Source: Sphingomonas psychrotolerans | GTDB taxonomy: Bacteria > Pseudomonadota > Alphaproteobacteria > Sphingomonadales > Sphingomonadaceae | Direction: 5' to 3' | Length of the DNA: 64,000 bases | Assembly (NCBI RefSeq): GCF_002796605.1 | Contig: NZ_CP024923.1 | Coordinates: 2,831,001-2,895,000 of the forward strand | Part shown: positions 19,574 through 29,038 of the stretch, piece after piece | Position numbering within the stretch: position 1 is the stretch's first letter | How the letters are laid out: each line of letters begins with the position of its first letter | Program-made: the position numbers and the translations under genes | Notes under the pieces: generated by a model | Told to the model about the DNA's origin: nothing | Databases searched by the model: none | What the model saw: the letters and a program-made list of their open reading frames with translations, nothing else

Positions 19574-22258
19574 TCAGGCGCCGAAGGTCCGCTGCCACCA
19601 GCCGCGGCGCGGACCGCCGTCCGGAGCGGTGTCGTCGTCGGCATCGCTTCCCTCGGGCGGCGCGAGATCCTGCGCTACCGGTTCGGCTTCGGCCGGTGCT
19701 TCCGCCGCAACCTCGGCAGGTGCGGCATCGGCCTTCTTGCGACGGCTGCGCTTGGGCTTTTCGGCGGGCGCTTCCGCGACAACCGGCTCGAGAGCCGCAG
19801 CCTCGGCCGGCGCCGGTTCGGCATCGGCCTTCTTGCGACGCGACCGCTTCGGTGCGGGCGCAGTGGCCGGCTCCTTGGCTGCCGGAGCTTCCGGCGCCGC
19901 TTCTACAGCGGGTTCAGCGGCTGCAGCCGGCGCTTCGGCATCGGCCTTCTTGCGGCGCGAGCGCTTGGGCTTGGCCGGCGCCTCGACTTCGGCTGCAGGT
20001 TCGGCTTCCAGCGCAGCGACGTCGCTTGCGGGTTCCGCTGCCTCGGCCACGTCCGCCGCGTCGGCGACCGCTTCATCAGCATGGCCCGGGCCGCGACGGC
20101 CGCCGCGGCGACCGCGCCGGCGCCGCTTGCGGGCGGCCTCGCCTTCTTCGCCGCCGTCATGGTCGACGCGCTCGGCAGTCTCGGTCGCGGCGTTCGCGGG
20201 GGACTCATCGCCCTCGTCTTCGCGGTCGTCTTCGCCGCTCTCGTTCTCGCCGGCCTCCTGCTCACCATTCTCGCCCTCGCGACCGCGCCGGCCACGACCG
20301 CGCCGGCGACGGCGACGCTTGCCGCGGCCTTCGCCCTCGGCTTCGTCGCGCTCGCGCGCTTCGCGGGGCGGGCGAGCGGCACGGGGCGCTTCGGCTTCGG
20401 CCTCGGTCTCTTCCTCGATCTCCTCTTCGTCGACCTCCTCGACATAATCGTCTTCGGGCTCTTCGATCAGGCGCTCGATCTTGGGCGCGTGCGCCGGCGG
20501 CGGGCCGCCGGCTTCAACCGACATGCGCGCGCCTTCGACATCGCCGTCCGACACGACTTCGATGAGGACGCCATAGCGATCCTCGATCTCGGCGAGTTCG
20601 GCGCGCTTGCGGTTGAGCAGATAGAAGGCCGCTTCCTGGCTGGCGCGCAGCGTGATCTGCGAGCCGCGGCCGCGGGCGGCCTCGTCCTCGATCAGACGCA
20701 GCGCCGACAGGCCTGCCGACGAAGCGGTGCGGACGAGCCCGGTGCCTTCGCAATGCGGGCACTGGCGAGTCGATGCCTCGAGCACGCCGGTGCGCAGGCG
20801 CTGGCGGCTCATCTCCATCAGGCCGAACGCCGAAATGCGGCCGACCTGGATGCGGGCGCGATCGTTCTTGAGCGCCTCCTTCATCGCCTTCTCGACCTTA
20901 CGGACGTTCGATCCGTGATCCATGTCGATGAAGTCGATGACGACGAGGCCGGCCATGTCGCGCAGCCGGAGCTGGCGCGCGATTTCCTGCGCGGCCTCGA
21001 GGTTGGTCTGGGTCGCGGTCTGCTCGATATTGTGCTCGCGAGTCGAACGGCCCGAGTTGATGTCGATCGAGACCAGAGCCTCGGTCGGGTTGATCACCAG
21101 ATAGCCGCCCGACTTCAGCTGGACGACGGGATTGTACATCGCCGAGAGCTGGTCCTCGACTCCGGCGCGCTGAAACAGCGGCACCGCATCGGCATATTGC
21201 TTCACCTTCTTGGCGTGGCTCGGCATCAGGAGCTTCATGAAGTCCTTGGCCTGGCGATAGCCATCCTCGCCCTCGACGATGACTTCGTCGATATCCTTGT
21301 TGTAGATATCGCGGATCGCGCGCTTGAGCAGGTCGCTGTCGCCATAGACCAGGGCCGGCGCCGACGACTGGAGCGTCGTCTCGCGGATCCCGTCCCACAG
21401 CCGCGCGAGATAGTCGAAATCGCGCTTGATCTCGGTCTTGGTGCGCTGGAGTCCCGCGGTGCGGACGATGCAGCCCATCGACGGCGGCAGCTTGAGGTCC
21501 GACATGATCGTCTTGAGGCGCTTGCGATCGGCGGCCGAGCTGATCTTGCGCGAGATGCCACCGCCATGCGCGGTGTTTGGCATCAGCACGCAATAGCGGC
21601 CGGCGAGGCTCAGATAGGTGGTCAGCGCCGCGCCCTTGTTGCCGCGCTCTTCCTTGACGACCTGGACGAGCAGCACCTGACGGCGACGGATCACGTCCTG
21701 GATCTTGTAGCGACGGCGCAGATTCATCCGGCGCTGGCGCAGCGCCTCGGCCTCGTCGTCCTTGCCGCCGCGTCCGCGACGACGACCACCGCCGCCACCA
21801 CGAGCGCCGCGGTCATGACCTTCGCCGCCCTCATGCTCCGACGCCTCGGAATCTTCCTCATGCTCGTCGTCGTCATGCGGACGCTCGAGAACCTCTACGC
21901 CGTCCTCGCCGTCGAGATGCTCGTCGTCGTCCGAATCATCCTGCGCACGCAGCGCGGCTTCCTCGGCGGCGTGCTCGGCCTCCTCGCGCAGCAGCGCTTC
22001 GCGGTCTTCCTTCGGGATCTGATAGTAATCGGGGTGGATCTCGCTGAAAGCGAGGAAGCCGTGGCGGTTGCCGCCGTAATCGACGAACGCCGCCTGAAGC
22101 GACGGTTCGACCCGGGTAACCTTGGCTAGATAGATATTTCCCTTGAGCTGCTTGCGCTCGGCGGACTCGAAATCAAATTCCTCGATCCGGTTCCCTTTGA
22201 CGACGGCCACCCGGGTCTCTTCCCGGTGGCGTGCGTCGATCAGCATACGCATGGTCAT
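19574..22258 (-). CDS. rne: ribonuclease E
   Basis: An 894-residue RNase E/G-family endoribonuclease, the core of the RNA degradosome in processing rRNA and decaying mRNA. It has the start RMLIDARHREETRVAVVKGN, an S1 RNA-binding domain (YLAKVTRVEPSLQAAFVDYG), the DNase I-like catalytic part with VVIDFIDMDH near 437-446, and a zinc-link CPHCEGTG near 498-505. An acidic then Arg/Gly-rich insert of about 90 residues interrupts the S1 region (about 75-165). The tail after 600 is acidic, then Ala/Pro-rich, with three copies of PKRSRRKKADA near the end, likely RNA or partner binding. The 5' leader is long, as expected if the mRNA is autoregulated. Confidence 0.97.
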   Translation of the reverse strand: MTMRMLIDARHREETRVAVVKGNRIEEFDFESAERKQLKGNIYLAKVTRVEPSLQAAFVDYGGNRHGFLAFSEIHPDYYQIPKEDREALLREEAEHAAEEAALRAQDDSDDDEHLDGEDGVEVLERPHDDDEHEEDSEASEHEGGEGHDRGARGGGGGRRRGRGGKDDEAEALRQRRMNLRRRYKIQDVIRRRQVLLVQVVKEERGNKGAALTTYLSLAGRYCVLMPNTAHGGGISRKISSAADRKRLKTIMSDLKLPPSMGCIVRTAGLQRTKTEIKRDFDYLARLWDGIRETTLQSSAPALVYGDSDLLKRAIRDIYNKDIDEVIVEGEDGYRQAKDFMKLLMPSHAKKVKQYADAVPLFQRAGVEDQLSAMYNPVVQLKSGGYLVINPTEALVSIDINSGRSTREHNIEQTATQTNLEAAQEIARQLRLRDMAGLVVIDFIDMDHGSNVRKVEKAMKEALKNDRARIQVGRISAFGLMEMSRQRLRTGVLEASTRQCPHCEGTGLVRTASSAGLSALRLIEDEAARGRGSQITLRASQEAAFYLLNRKRAELAEIEDRYGVLIEVVSDGDVEGARMSVEAGGPPPAHAPKIERLIEEPEDDYVEEVDEEEIEEETEAEAEAPRAARPPREARERDEAEGEGRGKRRRRRRGRGRRGREGENGEQEAGENESGEDDREDEGDESPANAATETAERVDHDGGEEGEAARKRRRRGRRGGRRGPGHADEAVADAADVAEAAEPASDVAALEAEPAAEVEAPAKPKRSRRKKADAEAPAAAAEPAVEAAPEAPAAKEPATAPAPKRSRRKKADAEPAPAEAAALEPVVAEAPAEKPKRSRRKKADAAPAEVAAEAPAEAEPVAQDLAPPEGSDADDDTAPDGGPRRGWWQRTFGA

Positions 22259-22752
22259 TTATTATTCTCCGGGCGCGCCGGCCTGGACCCCTGAAGGCGG
22301 TAACCCTGAAGGGCTGGAGCGCGAGCGCGCGATACAAATTGCGGCCTTGGCCGGCGGCGCCGGCTGTGGTCTCGCAGGTTTCGAAAACTGCTGCTGCTCG
22401 CAGGGCACGCCCGGACGCGTGGTCCGGAAGCTCCACCATCGTCACGCGGCCGGCCGAAAGGGCCTGGCGGGTGGGACGATGGGGAAATTGCCTCATGCGA
22501 GCGTCAACCTGAACTGTCGCGGCGGATGTGGCCGCGAATATCGTCCGATACAAGGATCGGAGCGAGCTCTTGCTAGCACCCCCCGCGCCACGCGGCAACC
22601 GCGCCAAATACGAATAACCGCGTGCCGCCGCGGCAGGGAATTGCCGGCAATCCGGCAAATTTATGCCGATTAACCAAGCTGTTTCACTTCGGCTTGATGG
22701 CCGCCGCCTAAACCGGATCTGTCAGGGAAGACGTGTCTCAGAGTTAGGTATC
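22259..22752. promoter_or_regulatory. 494-base divergent intergenic region between rne and the amidase
   Basis: The longest gene-free stretch in the window. It must hold the promoter and leader of rne (leftward; GGAGAA lies close to its ATG) and the promoter of the amidase gene (rightward). I see a perfect seven-pair hairpin, TTGCCGG (22641-22647) with CCGGCAA (22652-22658), and a TTAACC (22670-22675) that matches a CtrA half-site. Several GC-rich stretches near 22270-22450 could fold in the rne leader. None of these is proven, and short reading frames here show no protein-like character. Confidence 0.5.
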
Positions 22753-24000
22753 ATGCATTTGGGCTGGACCCCTCATGGCCCGGCGCGGCATATCGCGCGG
22801 GTGTTATTCCTGCTTGCCCTCCTCTCCGGCTGGTTGACCGGGGTGCCGAGCTGGGCAGGCGTGGTGCAGGAAGTGCGCGTGCACGGCGACCGCATCGTCG
22901 TGAAATTCGACGCGCCGGTCACCCAGGCGAGCGCGTTCCTGCTATCCGGACCGCAGCGGATCGCGCTGGACGTCGCCGGCGCCGAACCCGGCCGGGTCGC
23001 GATCGCCGACGGTGCCGTCGCGCGGATCCGCCAGGGCGCGCAGGGCGACGGCGCGCGCGTCGTCTTCGATCTCGCACGGCCGGCGATCGTCACCGAAGGC
23101 AGCTTCGCCAGGGACGGCCGCACGCTGACATTGTTGCTCAAGACCGTCGACGACGAACGCTTCGCGCGCGCCGCGGCCGAGCGGCGGATGAGCTTCCTGC
23201 CGCCGTTCACGTATCTGCAGCCGGCGCGCCGGCATCCGTACAGCGTGTCTATGGCGCTGCCGAAGCGGGTTTCGCGCGCGCCCTTGCCGCGGATTTACGG
23301 CGATGCGGGAAGGCCGCTCGTCGTGATCGACGCCGGGCATGGCGGGCACGATCCCGGGGCACTCTCCCCCGACGGCAGCCTGCGGGAGAAGGAAGTCACT
23401 CTGAAGGTCGCCGAGGCGATCAAGGACGCATTGCTCGCCTCGGGCCGGGTGCGGGTCGCGCTCACCCGCGAGGACGATCGCTTCCTCGTGCTCCAGGAGC
23501 GCTACGGACTCGCCCGGCGGCTCAAGGCCGATCTGTTCATCTCGGTCCATTGCGACAGCGCCGGCAATCCCGACGCGACCGGCGCGACGGTCTATACCCT
23601 GTCCGAAGTCGCGTCCGACAAGGAAGCCGCCCGCCTCGCCGCGCGCGAGAACAAGGCCGACATCCTCGCCGGAGTCGATCTCGGCGTCGCCAGTCCCGAC
23701 ATTTCGTCGATCCTGATCGATCTCACCCAGCGCGAGACGATGAACGCCAGCGCCAATTTCGCCCGTTTGCTGGGTCGCGAGGCGCAGCCGCTGATCCCGA
23801 TCAAGGCCAATTACCACCGCATGGCCTCGCTGATGGTGCTGAAGGCGCCCGACATGCCGTCGGTGCTGTTCGAAACCGGTTATATCTCCAACCAGGCCGA
23901 CGCGGCGTTCCTCGCCTCGAGCGACGGGCAGCGCAAAGTCGCGCAGAGCGTTCGCAAAGCAGTGGAAATCCACTTCGCCACGCGCATGGCATCGCGCTGA
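22753..24000 (+). CDS. N-acetylmuramoyl-L-alanine amidase (AmiC-like)
   Basis: A 415-residue periplasmic amidase that splits peptides from the glycan strands of the cell wall, needed for daughter-cell separation. From the ATG at 22753 it has an N-terminal signal (ARVLFLLALLSGWLTG), an AMIN domain (about 35-135; VVQEVRVHGDRIVVKFDAPV) that targets septal envelope, and a zinc Amidase_3 domain (about 190-410). Metal and catalytic residues are seen: IDAGHGGHDPG with His196, the Glu in REKEVTL near 212, SVHCDS with His266 and LFETGYISN with Glu374. Next on the same strand is PBP1A, so wall cutting and building are neighbours. Confidence 0.95.
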   Translation: MHLGWTPHGPARHIARVLFLLALLSGWLTGVPSWAGVVQEVRVHGDRIVVKFDAPVTQASAFLLSGPQRIALDVAGAEPGRVAIADGAVARIRQGAQGDGARVVFDLARPAIVTEGSFARDGRTLTLLLKTVDDERFARAAAERRMSFLPPFTYLQPARRHPYSVSMALPKRVSRAPLPRIYGDAGRPLVVIDAGHGGHDPGALSPDGSLREKEVTLKVAEAIKDALLASGRVRVALTREDDRFLVLQERYGLARRLKADLFISVHCDSAGNPDATGATVYTLSEVASDKEAARLAARENKADILAGVDLGVASPDISSILIDLTQRETMNASANFARLLGREAQPLIPIKANYHRMASLMVLKAPDMPSVLFETGYISNQADAAFLASSDGQRKVAQSVRKAVEIHFATRMASR

Positions 24001-24116
24001 TCGCGTCTCCCCCGGCTCCCTCATGCGCTCATTATAGACGCGAAACGGACGAGTTGATTTCGCAAGCGTTTTGATCGGCTTTCATCGCCCGAGAAAGTTG
24101 CTACACCGCACCCCGC

Positions 24117-26636
24117 ATGGCGGACGGCAGCATTTCCAGCGAGAAGGTGACGATCAAGCGCGGAGCTAGCGGAATCCGCGGCTGGTATGGCCGCGTGCAT
24201 CGCCGCTGGTGGTTCCGGATTCTCGCGTGGCTGGCGCTGCTCGCCGGCCTGTTCTGGTTCCTCGTCTGGGTGCTGATCGCGCGCAACCTCCCTTCGGTCG
24301 ACAGCTTGCGCGCCTATGAGCCGCCGCTGCCGACCAATGTCCGTTCGGCCGACGGGCTGCCGATCCACAGCTATGCCCGCGAGCGCCGCGTCCAGCTGAG
24401 CTATGCCGAATATCCGAAGCAATTGGTCGAGGCCTTCCTCTCGGCCGAGGACAAGACCTTCTTCAGCCACCACGGCATCGACATCCCCGGGCTGGCGCGC
24501 GCCGCATTCCAGGGAATCGTCAGCGGATCGACTCCGCGCGGCACCTCGACGATCACTCAGCAGGTCGCCAAGAACCTGCTGATCGGCAACGAAGTCAGCT
24601 ATCTGCGCAAGGGCAAGGAAGCGATCCTCGCATGGAAGATCGAGAATACGCTCTCCAAGGAGCATATCCTCGAGCTCTACCTCAATTCGATCGAACTCGG
24701 CCGCAACGCCGGCGGCGTCGAGGCGGCGAGCCAGGCCTATTTCGGCAAGGAACTGAACAAGCTCAGCCTGCCGCAAATGGCCTATCTCGCGATCCTGCCC
24801 AAGGGCCCGGCCAATTACGCGCCCGAACGCCATGAGGATCGCGCGATCGAGCGGCGCAACTGGGTGCTCGGGCAGATGCTCGCCAACGGCTTCATCACCC
24901 AGACCGATCATGCCGAAGCCGTCTCCGCGCCGCTCGGCACCGTGCCCCGCCAGACGCCGAAATATGAGCGCGTCGGCGGCTATTTCGTCGAGGAAGTCCG
25001 CCGCCAGCTGATCGACAAGTTCGGCGAGAAGTCCGAGGACGGCCCCAACAGCGTCTATGGCGGCGGCCTGTGGGTGCGTACCTCACTCGACCCGCGGCTG
25101 CAGCAATATGCCCAGAAGGCGCTTCGCGACGGTCTGCTGCGCTATGATCGCGGGCGCGGCTGGTCGGGGCCGATCAACCATGTCGAAGTGGCGAGCGGCT
25201 GGCTTCAGCCGTTCCTCAACACCAATATCGGAGTCGATTACGAGGATTGGCGCGCCGCGGTGGCGATCGCGCGCAACGCCGGCGGCTGGGAAATCGGCTT
25301 CGACAACGGCCAGACCGGCACCTTGCCGCGCAGCCTCGCGACGATGCCGGTGCGTGGCCAGGGTGGCGAGGCGTTCGATGCGATCAAGCCTGGCGACATC
25401 CTCGCGGTCGCGCCCGAAGGCGCGAGCTGGGCACTCCGCTCGATCCCCAAGGTCTCGGGCGGGTTCGTCGTCGAGGATCCGCGCAACGGCCGGGTGCTGG
25501 CGATGCAGGGCGGGTTCGATTCGCGCCTCCAGTCGTTCAACCGCGCCACCCAGGCACAACGCCAGCCCGGATCGACGATCAAGCCTTTGGTCTACGCCGC
25601 GGCGATGGAGCAGGGGCTGACCCCGGCGACGATCGTCAACGATGCTCCCTTCTGTGTCTGGCAGGGCGCCGGGCTCGGCAACAAATGCTTCCGCAATTTC
25701 GGCAACCAGCGCGGCGCCGGCCCCAAGACTCTGCGCTGGGGCGTCGAGCAGTCGCGCAACCTGATGACCGTGCAGGTCGCCAACCAGATTGGCATGGACA
25801 AGGTGGTCGACCTGATCCAGCGCGTCGGCATCTCGAAGCAGAAATTCCCCAATTATCTCAGCTATGCGCTGGGCGCCGGCGAAACGACCGTGCTGCGCAT
25901 GGTCAATGCCTATTCGATCCTCGTGAACCATGGCCGCGCGCTCAACCCGACGGTGATCGACTTCGTCCAGAACCGCCGGGGCCAGGTGATCTTCCCCGAG
26001 AACTGGCGCGCCTGCGATCGCTGCAACGCGCGCGACTATGACGGCGGCGCGATGCCGCGCCCGGTTACGCGCGCCCGGCAGGTGGTCGAGCCGATGAGCG
26101 CCTATCAGATCGTCCACATCACCGAAGGCGTGATCCAGCGCGGCACCGCCACCACCTTGCGCGATCTCGGCCGGCCGATCATGGGCAAGACCGGCACCAC
26201 TTCGGGACCGACCGACGTGTGGTTCGTCGGCGGCACCCCGCAGATGATCGGCGGCCTCTATCTCGGCTATGACAGCCCGACCAATCTCGGCGGCTACGCC
26301 CAGGGCGGATCGATCGCCGCGCCGATCTTCAAGCAGTTCGCCATCCCCGCCTTCAAGGATATGGAAGTGCTGCCCTTCACTGCCCCCGCCGGCATCCGCA
26401 TGGTCCGCATCGATCGCGCGAGCGGCCGGAAAGTGCCCGGCGGCTGGCCGACCAGCGACCCGCTCGCCTCGGTGATCTGGGAAGCCTTCAAGCCCGATGT
26501 CGAGCCCCAGCGCCGCCGCCGCGGCGGACAGGAGGGGGAAGCGGCCGAAACCAGGACCGTCCAGAAGAAGGCCGCGCCCGCCACCAGGGCGCCGTCCGAC
26601 AGCGACTTCTTGCAACGCGAGGGCGGAATCTACTAG
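24117..26636 (+). CDS. mrcA: penicillin-binding protein 1A (bifunctional transglycosylase/transpeptidase)
   Basis: An 839-residue class A PBP that polymerises and crosslinks peptidoglycan. It has a cytoplasmic start and one membrane helix (about 37-60; FRILAWLALLAGLFWFLVWV), a GT51 transglycosylase domain with SAEDKTFFSHHGID at about 108-121 and GTSTITQQVAKNLL, then an OB-like linker. The transpeptidase domain has the catalytic GSTIK (Ser486, Lys489), SRN motif in EQSRNLMTVQ, and KTGTTSG at about 691-697. The C-terminus is basic and Gln/Arg-rich. It follows the amidase gene by 116 bases on the same strand. Confidence 0.97.
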   Translation: MADGSISSEKVTIKRGASGIRGWYGRVHRRWWFRILAWLALLAGLFWFLVWVLIARNLPSVDSLRAYEPPLPTNVRSADGLPIHSYARERRVQLSYAEYPKQLVEAFLSAEDKTFFSHHGIDIPGLARAAFQGIVSGSTPRGTSTITQQVAKNLLIGNEVSYLRKGKEAILAWKIENTLSKEHILELYLNSIELGRNAGGVEAASQAYFGKELNKLSLPQMAYLAILPKGPANYAPERHEDRAIERRNWVLGQMLANGFITQTDHAEAVSAPLGTVPRQTPKYERVGGYFVEEVRRQLIDKFGEKSEDGPNSVYGGGLWVRTSLDPRLQQYAQKALRDGLLRYDRGRGWSGPINHVEVASGWLQPFLNTNIGVDYEDWRAAVAIARNAGGWEIGFDNGQTGTLPRSLATMPVRGQGGEAFDAIKPGDILAVAPEGASWALRSIPKVSGGFVVEDPRNGRVLAMQGGFDSRLQSFNRATQAQRQPGSTIKPLVYAAAMEQGLTPATIVNDAPFCVWQGAGLGNKCFRNFGNQRGAGPKTLRWGVEQSRNLMTVQVANQIGMDKVVDLIQRVGISKQKFPNYLSYALGAGETTVLRMVNAYSILVNHGRALNPTVIDFVQNRRGQVIFPENWRACDRCNARDYDGGAMPRPVTRARQVVEPMSAYQIVHITEGVIQRGTATTLRDLGRPIMGKTGTTSGPTDVWFVGGTPQMIGGLYLGYDSPTNLGGYAQGGSIAAPIFKQFAIPAFKDMEVLPFTAPAGIRMVRIDRASGRKVPGGWPTSDPLASVIWEAFKPDVEPQRRRRGGQEGEAAETRTVQKKAAPATRAPSDSDFLQREGGIY

Positions 26637-26652
26637 CGCCCTTCCTACATAG

Positions 26653-26733
26653 CGTCATCCCGGCGAACGCCGAGATCTCAGGCCGCGGGCGAACGGCTTG
26701 AGGCATGCGGTCCCGGCGTTCGCCGGGACGACG
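26653..26733. repeat. inverted repeat, palindromic family B, copy 2
   Basis: Left arm 26653-26679 begins CGTCATCCCGGCGAACGCCG; right arm 26709-26733 is GGTCCCGGCGTTCGCCGGGA plus five bases. The arms are imperfect inverted copies, 29 bases apart, between mrcA and prfB. Related units occur at 5415-5490 and 50915-50942. Confidence 0.85.
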
Positions 26734-26756
26734 ATTGATTTTGAAAGGTTATCCCG

Positions 26757-27884
26757 ATGCGCGCCGAAGCGCAGGCTCATGTCGACAAGATCAAGGCGGC
26801 GCTGGCGCTGCTGCGCCGGTTCCTCGATTGGGACCGCGCGCTGCGGCGGCTCGACGAGCTCAACGCGCGTGTCGAGGATCCGACCTTGTGGAACGACGCC
26901 AAGGCCGCGCAGGACGTAATGCGCGAACGCCGCCGGCTCGAGGAGGCGATCAGTGCGACGCGCGCGATCGAGACCGAACTCAACGACACCGCCGAGCTGA
27001 TCGAGATGGCGGAGGCCGAGGGCGACGAGGAAATGGCGAGTGACGGCACCGCCGCGCTCGGCGCGCTCGCCGCGCGTGCCGAGATCGACAAGGTCAAGGC
27101 GCTGCTGTCGGGCGAGGCCGACCCCAACGACACCTATGTCGAGATCAACTCGGGCGCCGGCGGCACCGAGAGCAACGACTGGGCGGGCATGCTCCTGCGC
27201 ATGTACACGCGCTGGGCCGAGCGCCACGGCATGAAGGTCGAGCTGATCGACTATCACGCCGGCGAGCAGGCCGGGATCAAATCGGCGACTCTGCTGATCA
27301 AGGGCGAGAACGCCTATGGCTATGCCAAGACCGAGAGCGGTGTGCACCGCCTCGTCCGCATCTCGCCTTATGACAGCGCCGCGCGGCGCCACACCAGCTT
27401 CTCGAGCGTGTGGGTCTATCCGGTGATCGATGACGACATCAACGTCGAGTATAACGAAAGCGATCTGCGCATCGACACCTATCGCGCCTCGGGCGCGGGC
27501 GGGCAGCACATCAACACCACCGATTCGGCAGTGCGCATCACCCACATCCCCACCGGCATCGTGGTGCAGTGCCAGAACCAGCGCAGCCAGCACAAGAACA
27601 AGGCCGAGGCCTATAACCAGCTCCGCGCCCGCCTCTACGAACGCGAGCTGCAGATCCGCGAAACGGCCGCCAATGCCGAGAACGCCAGCAAAACCGATAT
27701 CGGCTGGGGCCACCAGATCCGCTCTTATGTCCTCCAGCCCTATCAGCTGGTGAAGGACCTGCGCACAGGCGTGACCTCGACTGCCCCGGGCGACGTGCTC
27801 GACGGGGACCTCGACGCGTTCATGGCGGCTGCGCTATCGCAGCGCGTGACCGGCGAGACGGTCGAAGTGGAGGATGTCGATTGA
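26757..27884 (+). CDS. prfB: peptide chain release factor 2
   Basis: A 375-residue class I release factor that recognises UAA and UGA and triggers peptidyl-tRNA hydrolysis. The GGQ motif is at residues 248-250 ([17 protein letters not shown]), and the stop-codon recognition tripeptide reads SPY at 203-205 ([12 protein letters not shown]) instead of the SPF of E. coli; I believe SPY is common in alphaproteobacteria. The frame runs through the early [11 protein letters not shown] region with no in-frame UGA, so the programmed frameshift of many bacteria is absent. GAAAGG lies nine bases before the ATG. The stop overlaps the TTG of the methyltransferase gene. Confidence 0.97.
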   Translation: MRAEAQAHVDKIKAALALLRRFLDWDRALRRLDELNARVEDPTLWNDAKAAQDVMRERRRLEEAISATRAIETELNDTAELIEMAEAEGDEEMASDGTAALGALAARAEIDKVKALLSGEADPNDTYVEINSGAGGTESNDWAGMLLRMYTRWAERHGMKVELIDYHAGEQAGIKSATLLIKGENAYGYAKTESGVHRLVRISPYDSAARRHTSFSSVWVYPVIDDDINVEYNESDLRIDTYRASGAGGQHINTTDSAVRITHIPTGIVVQCQNQRSQHKNKAEAYNQLRARLYERELQIRETAANAENASKTDIGWGHQIRSYVLQPYQLVKDLRTGVTSTAPGDVLDGDLDAFMAAALSQRVTGETVEVEDVD

Positions 27885-28648
27885 GGTCAGCCAGCGCTCT
27901 GGGCATTGCCTTGCTGCTGCTCGCCGGATGCGACGGCGGCAGCGCGGGGCCGCGCGAGCGCACGGCGCAGGCCAAAAATACCGGCTTCCCCGCCGCGGAT
28001 CGCCCCGTCGCGACGATCGTCTCGACCCGCTGGTCGACCGAAGAGGCGCGCGACCGGCTCAACGAGGCGGGGCAGGTGATGAATCTCGCCGGGATCAAGC
28101 CCGGCATGACGGTCGCCGATATCGGCGCGGGCGAGGGCTATTACACGATCCGCCTCGGCCAGCGCGTCGGCGACAAGGGCCGCGTCGTCGCCGAGGACAT
28201 CGTCCCCGAGACGATCGAGCAACTGGCCAACCGCGTGATCCGCGAACGGCTCAACAACGTGAACGTGCGGCTGGGTCTGCCCGCCGATCCGCGCCTGCCC
28301 GAGGCGAGCTTCGATCGCGTGCTGATGGTGCATATGTACCATGAGATCGAGAGCCCTTACGAGTTCCTCTGGCGGCTGCGCCCTTCGCTGCGGCCCGACG
28401 GACAAGTGATCGTGGTCGATGCCGACAGGCCCACCGAACATCACGGCACCCCGCCCGACCTGCTCAAATGCGAGTTCGCCGCACTCGGCTATGCGCTGGT
28501 TTCGCTGCGGCGGATGCCCTCCGCGGGCGGCTATATCGCGATCTTCCGCGCAGAGGGCGCACGCCCCGAGCCCGGCATGATCAAGGCCTGCAAGAGCGGC
28601 GCGCGGGCCACCCCCGTGGCGGTGCAGCCGGGCGAGGGATCAGAGTAA
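27881..28648 (+). CDS. SAM-methyltransferase-like protein with a lipoprotein-type signal
   Basis: A 255-residue protein from a TTG at 27881 that overlaps the prfB stop by four bases; GGAGG lies nine bases upstream. Residues 1-16 look like a lipoprotein signal ([12 protein letters not shown], Cys near 16). The main domain is a class I SAM-binding fold: [17 protein letters not shown] near 68-84 is motif I and [13 protein letters not shown] near 145-157 is later in the fold. It is not PrmC-like: no NPPY-type motif is seen. An exported methyltransferase is odd because SAM is cytosolic; the fold may have a different role. The family appears in other proteobacteria without a known function. Confidence 0.8.
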   Translation: MRSASALGIALLLLAGCDGGSAGPRERTAQAKNTGFPAADRPVATIVSTRWSTEEARDRLNEAGQVMNLAGIKPGMTVADIGAGEGYYTIRLGQRVGDKGRVVAEDIVPETIEQLANRVIRERLNNVNVRLGLPADPRLPEASFDRVLMVHMYHEIESPYEFLWRLRPSLRPDGQVIVVDADRPTEHHGTPPDLLKCEFAALGYALVSLRRMPSAGGYIAIFRAEGARPEPGMIKACKSGARATPVAVQPGEGSE

Positions 28649-29038
28649 GCCGAGCCGGCGAAAGCTGGTGATTCCCCCGCTCGCCACGATCAGGTGATCG
28701 AGCAACCGCATCTCTAGCGTCTCCAGCGCCCGGGCCAGCAGCCGGGTCGCCTCGCGGTCCGCGACGCTCGGCGTCGGATCGCCGCTCGGATGGTTGTGCG
28801 CCATCACCACCGCCGCCGCGCCGAACGCCAGCGCATCCGCCGCGACGTCGCGGATCGGCAGTACCAGCCGATCGACCGAGCCCGAGCGTGCCTGACGCAT
28901 CCCCAGCACGCGCTGGTCCGCAGCCAGATAGACGAACGCCATCACTTCGACCGTCTCTTCGGCGAGGCACGCGAACAAAGCGCCCGCGGCGGCGGGATCG
29001 GCAAGGCGGCGCGGCGCGGCGAGAGCCTCGATCGGCAT
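28640..29038 (-). CDS. RadC-type JAB-domain protein, short form
   Basis: A 132-residue protein from the ATG at 29038; a longer frame upstream has no family resemblance. It covers only the C-terminal JAB/MPN domain of RadC: VMAHNHPSGDPTPS near 79-92 gives the His-x-His and Ser-x7-Asp zinc-binding set. The usual N-terminal helix-hairpin-helix half of full RadC (about 220 residues) is missing. RadC was once called a repair protein, but its role is unproven; the zinc site suggests peptidase or hydrolase chemistry. It converges on the methyltransferase gene with a nine-base overlap. Confidence 0.85.
   Translation of the reverse strand: MPIEALAAPRRLADPAAAGALFACLAEETVEVMAFVYLAADQRVLGMRQARSGSVDRLVLPIRDVAADALAFGAAAVVMAHNHPSGDPTPSVADREATRLLARALETLEMRLLDHLIVASGGITSFRRLGLL

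Noticed and set aside
20081..22129. A 682-residue open frame on the plus strand opposite rne
   Set aside because: Long shadow frame of the low-complexity rne sequence; no recognisable protein features.
26757..26850. Programmed +1 frameshift in prfB
   Set aside because: The reading frame is continuous through the LRRFLDW region with no in-frame stop.
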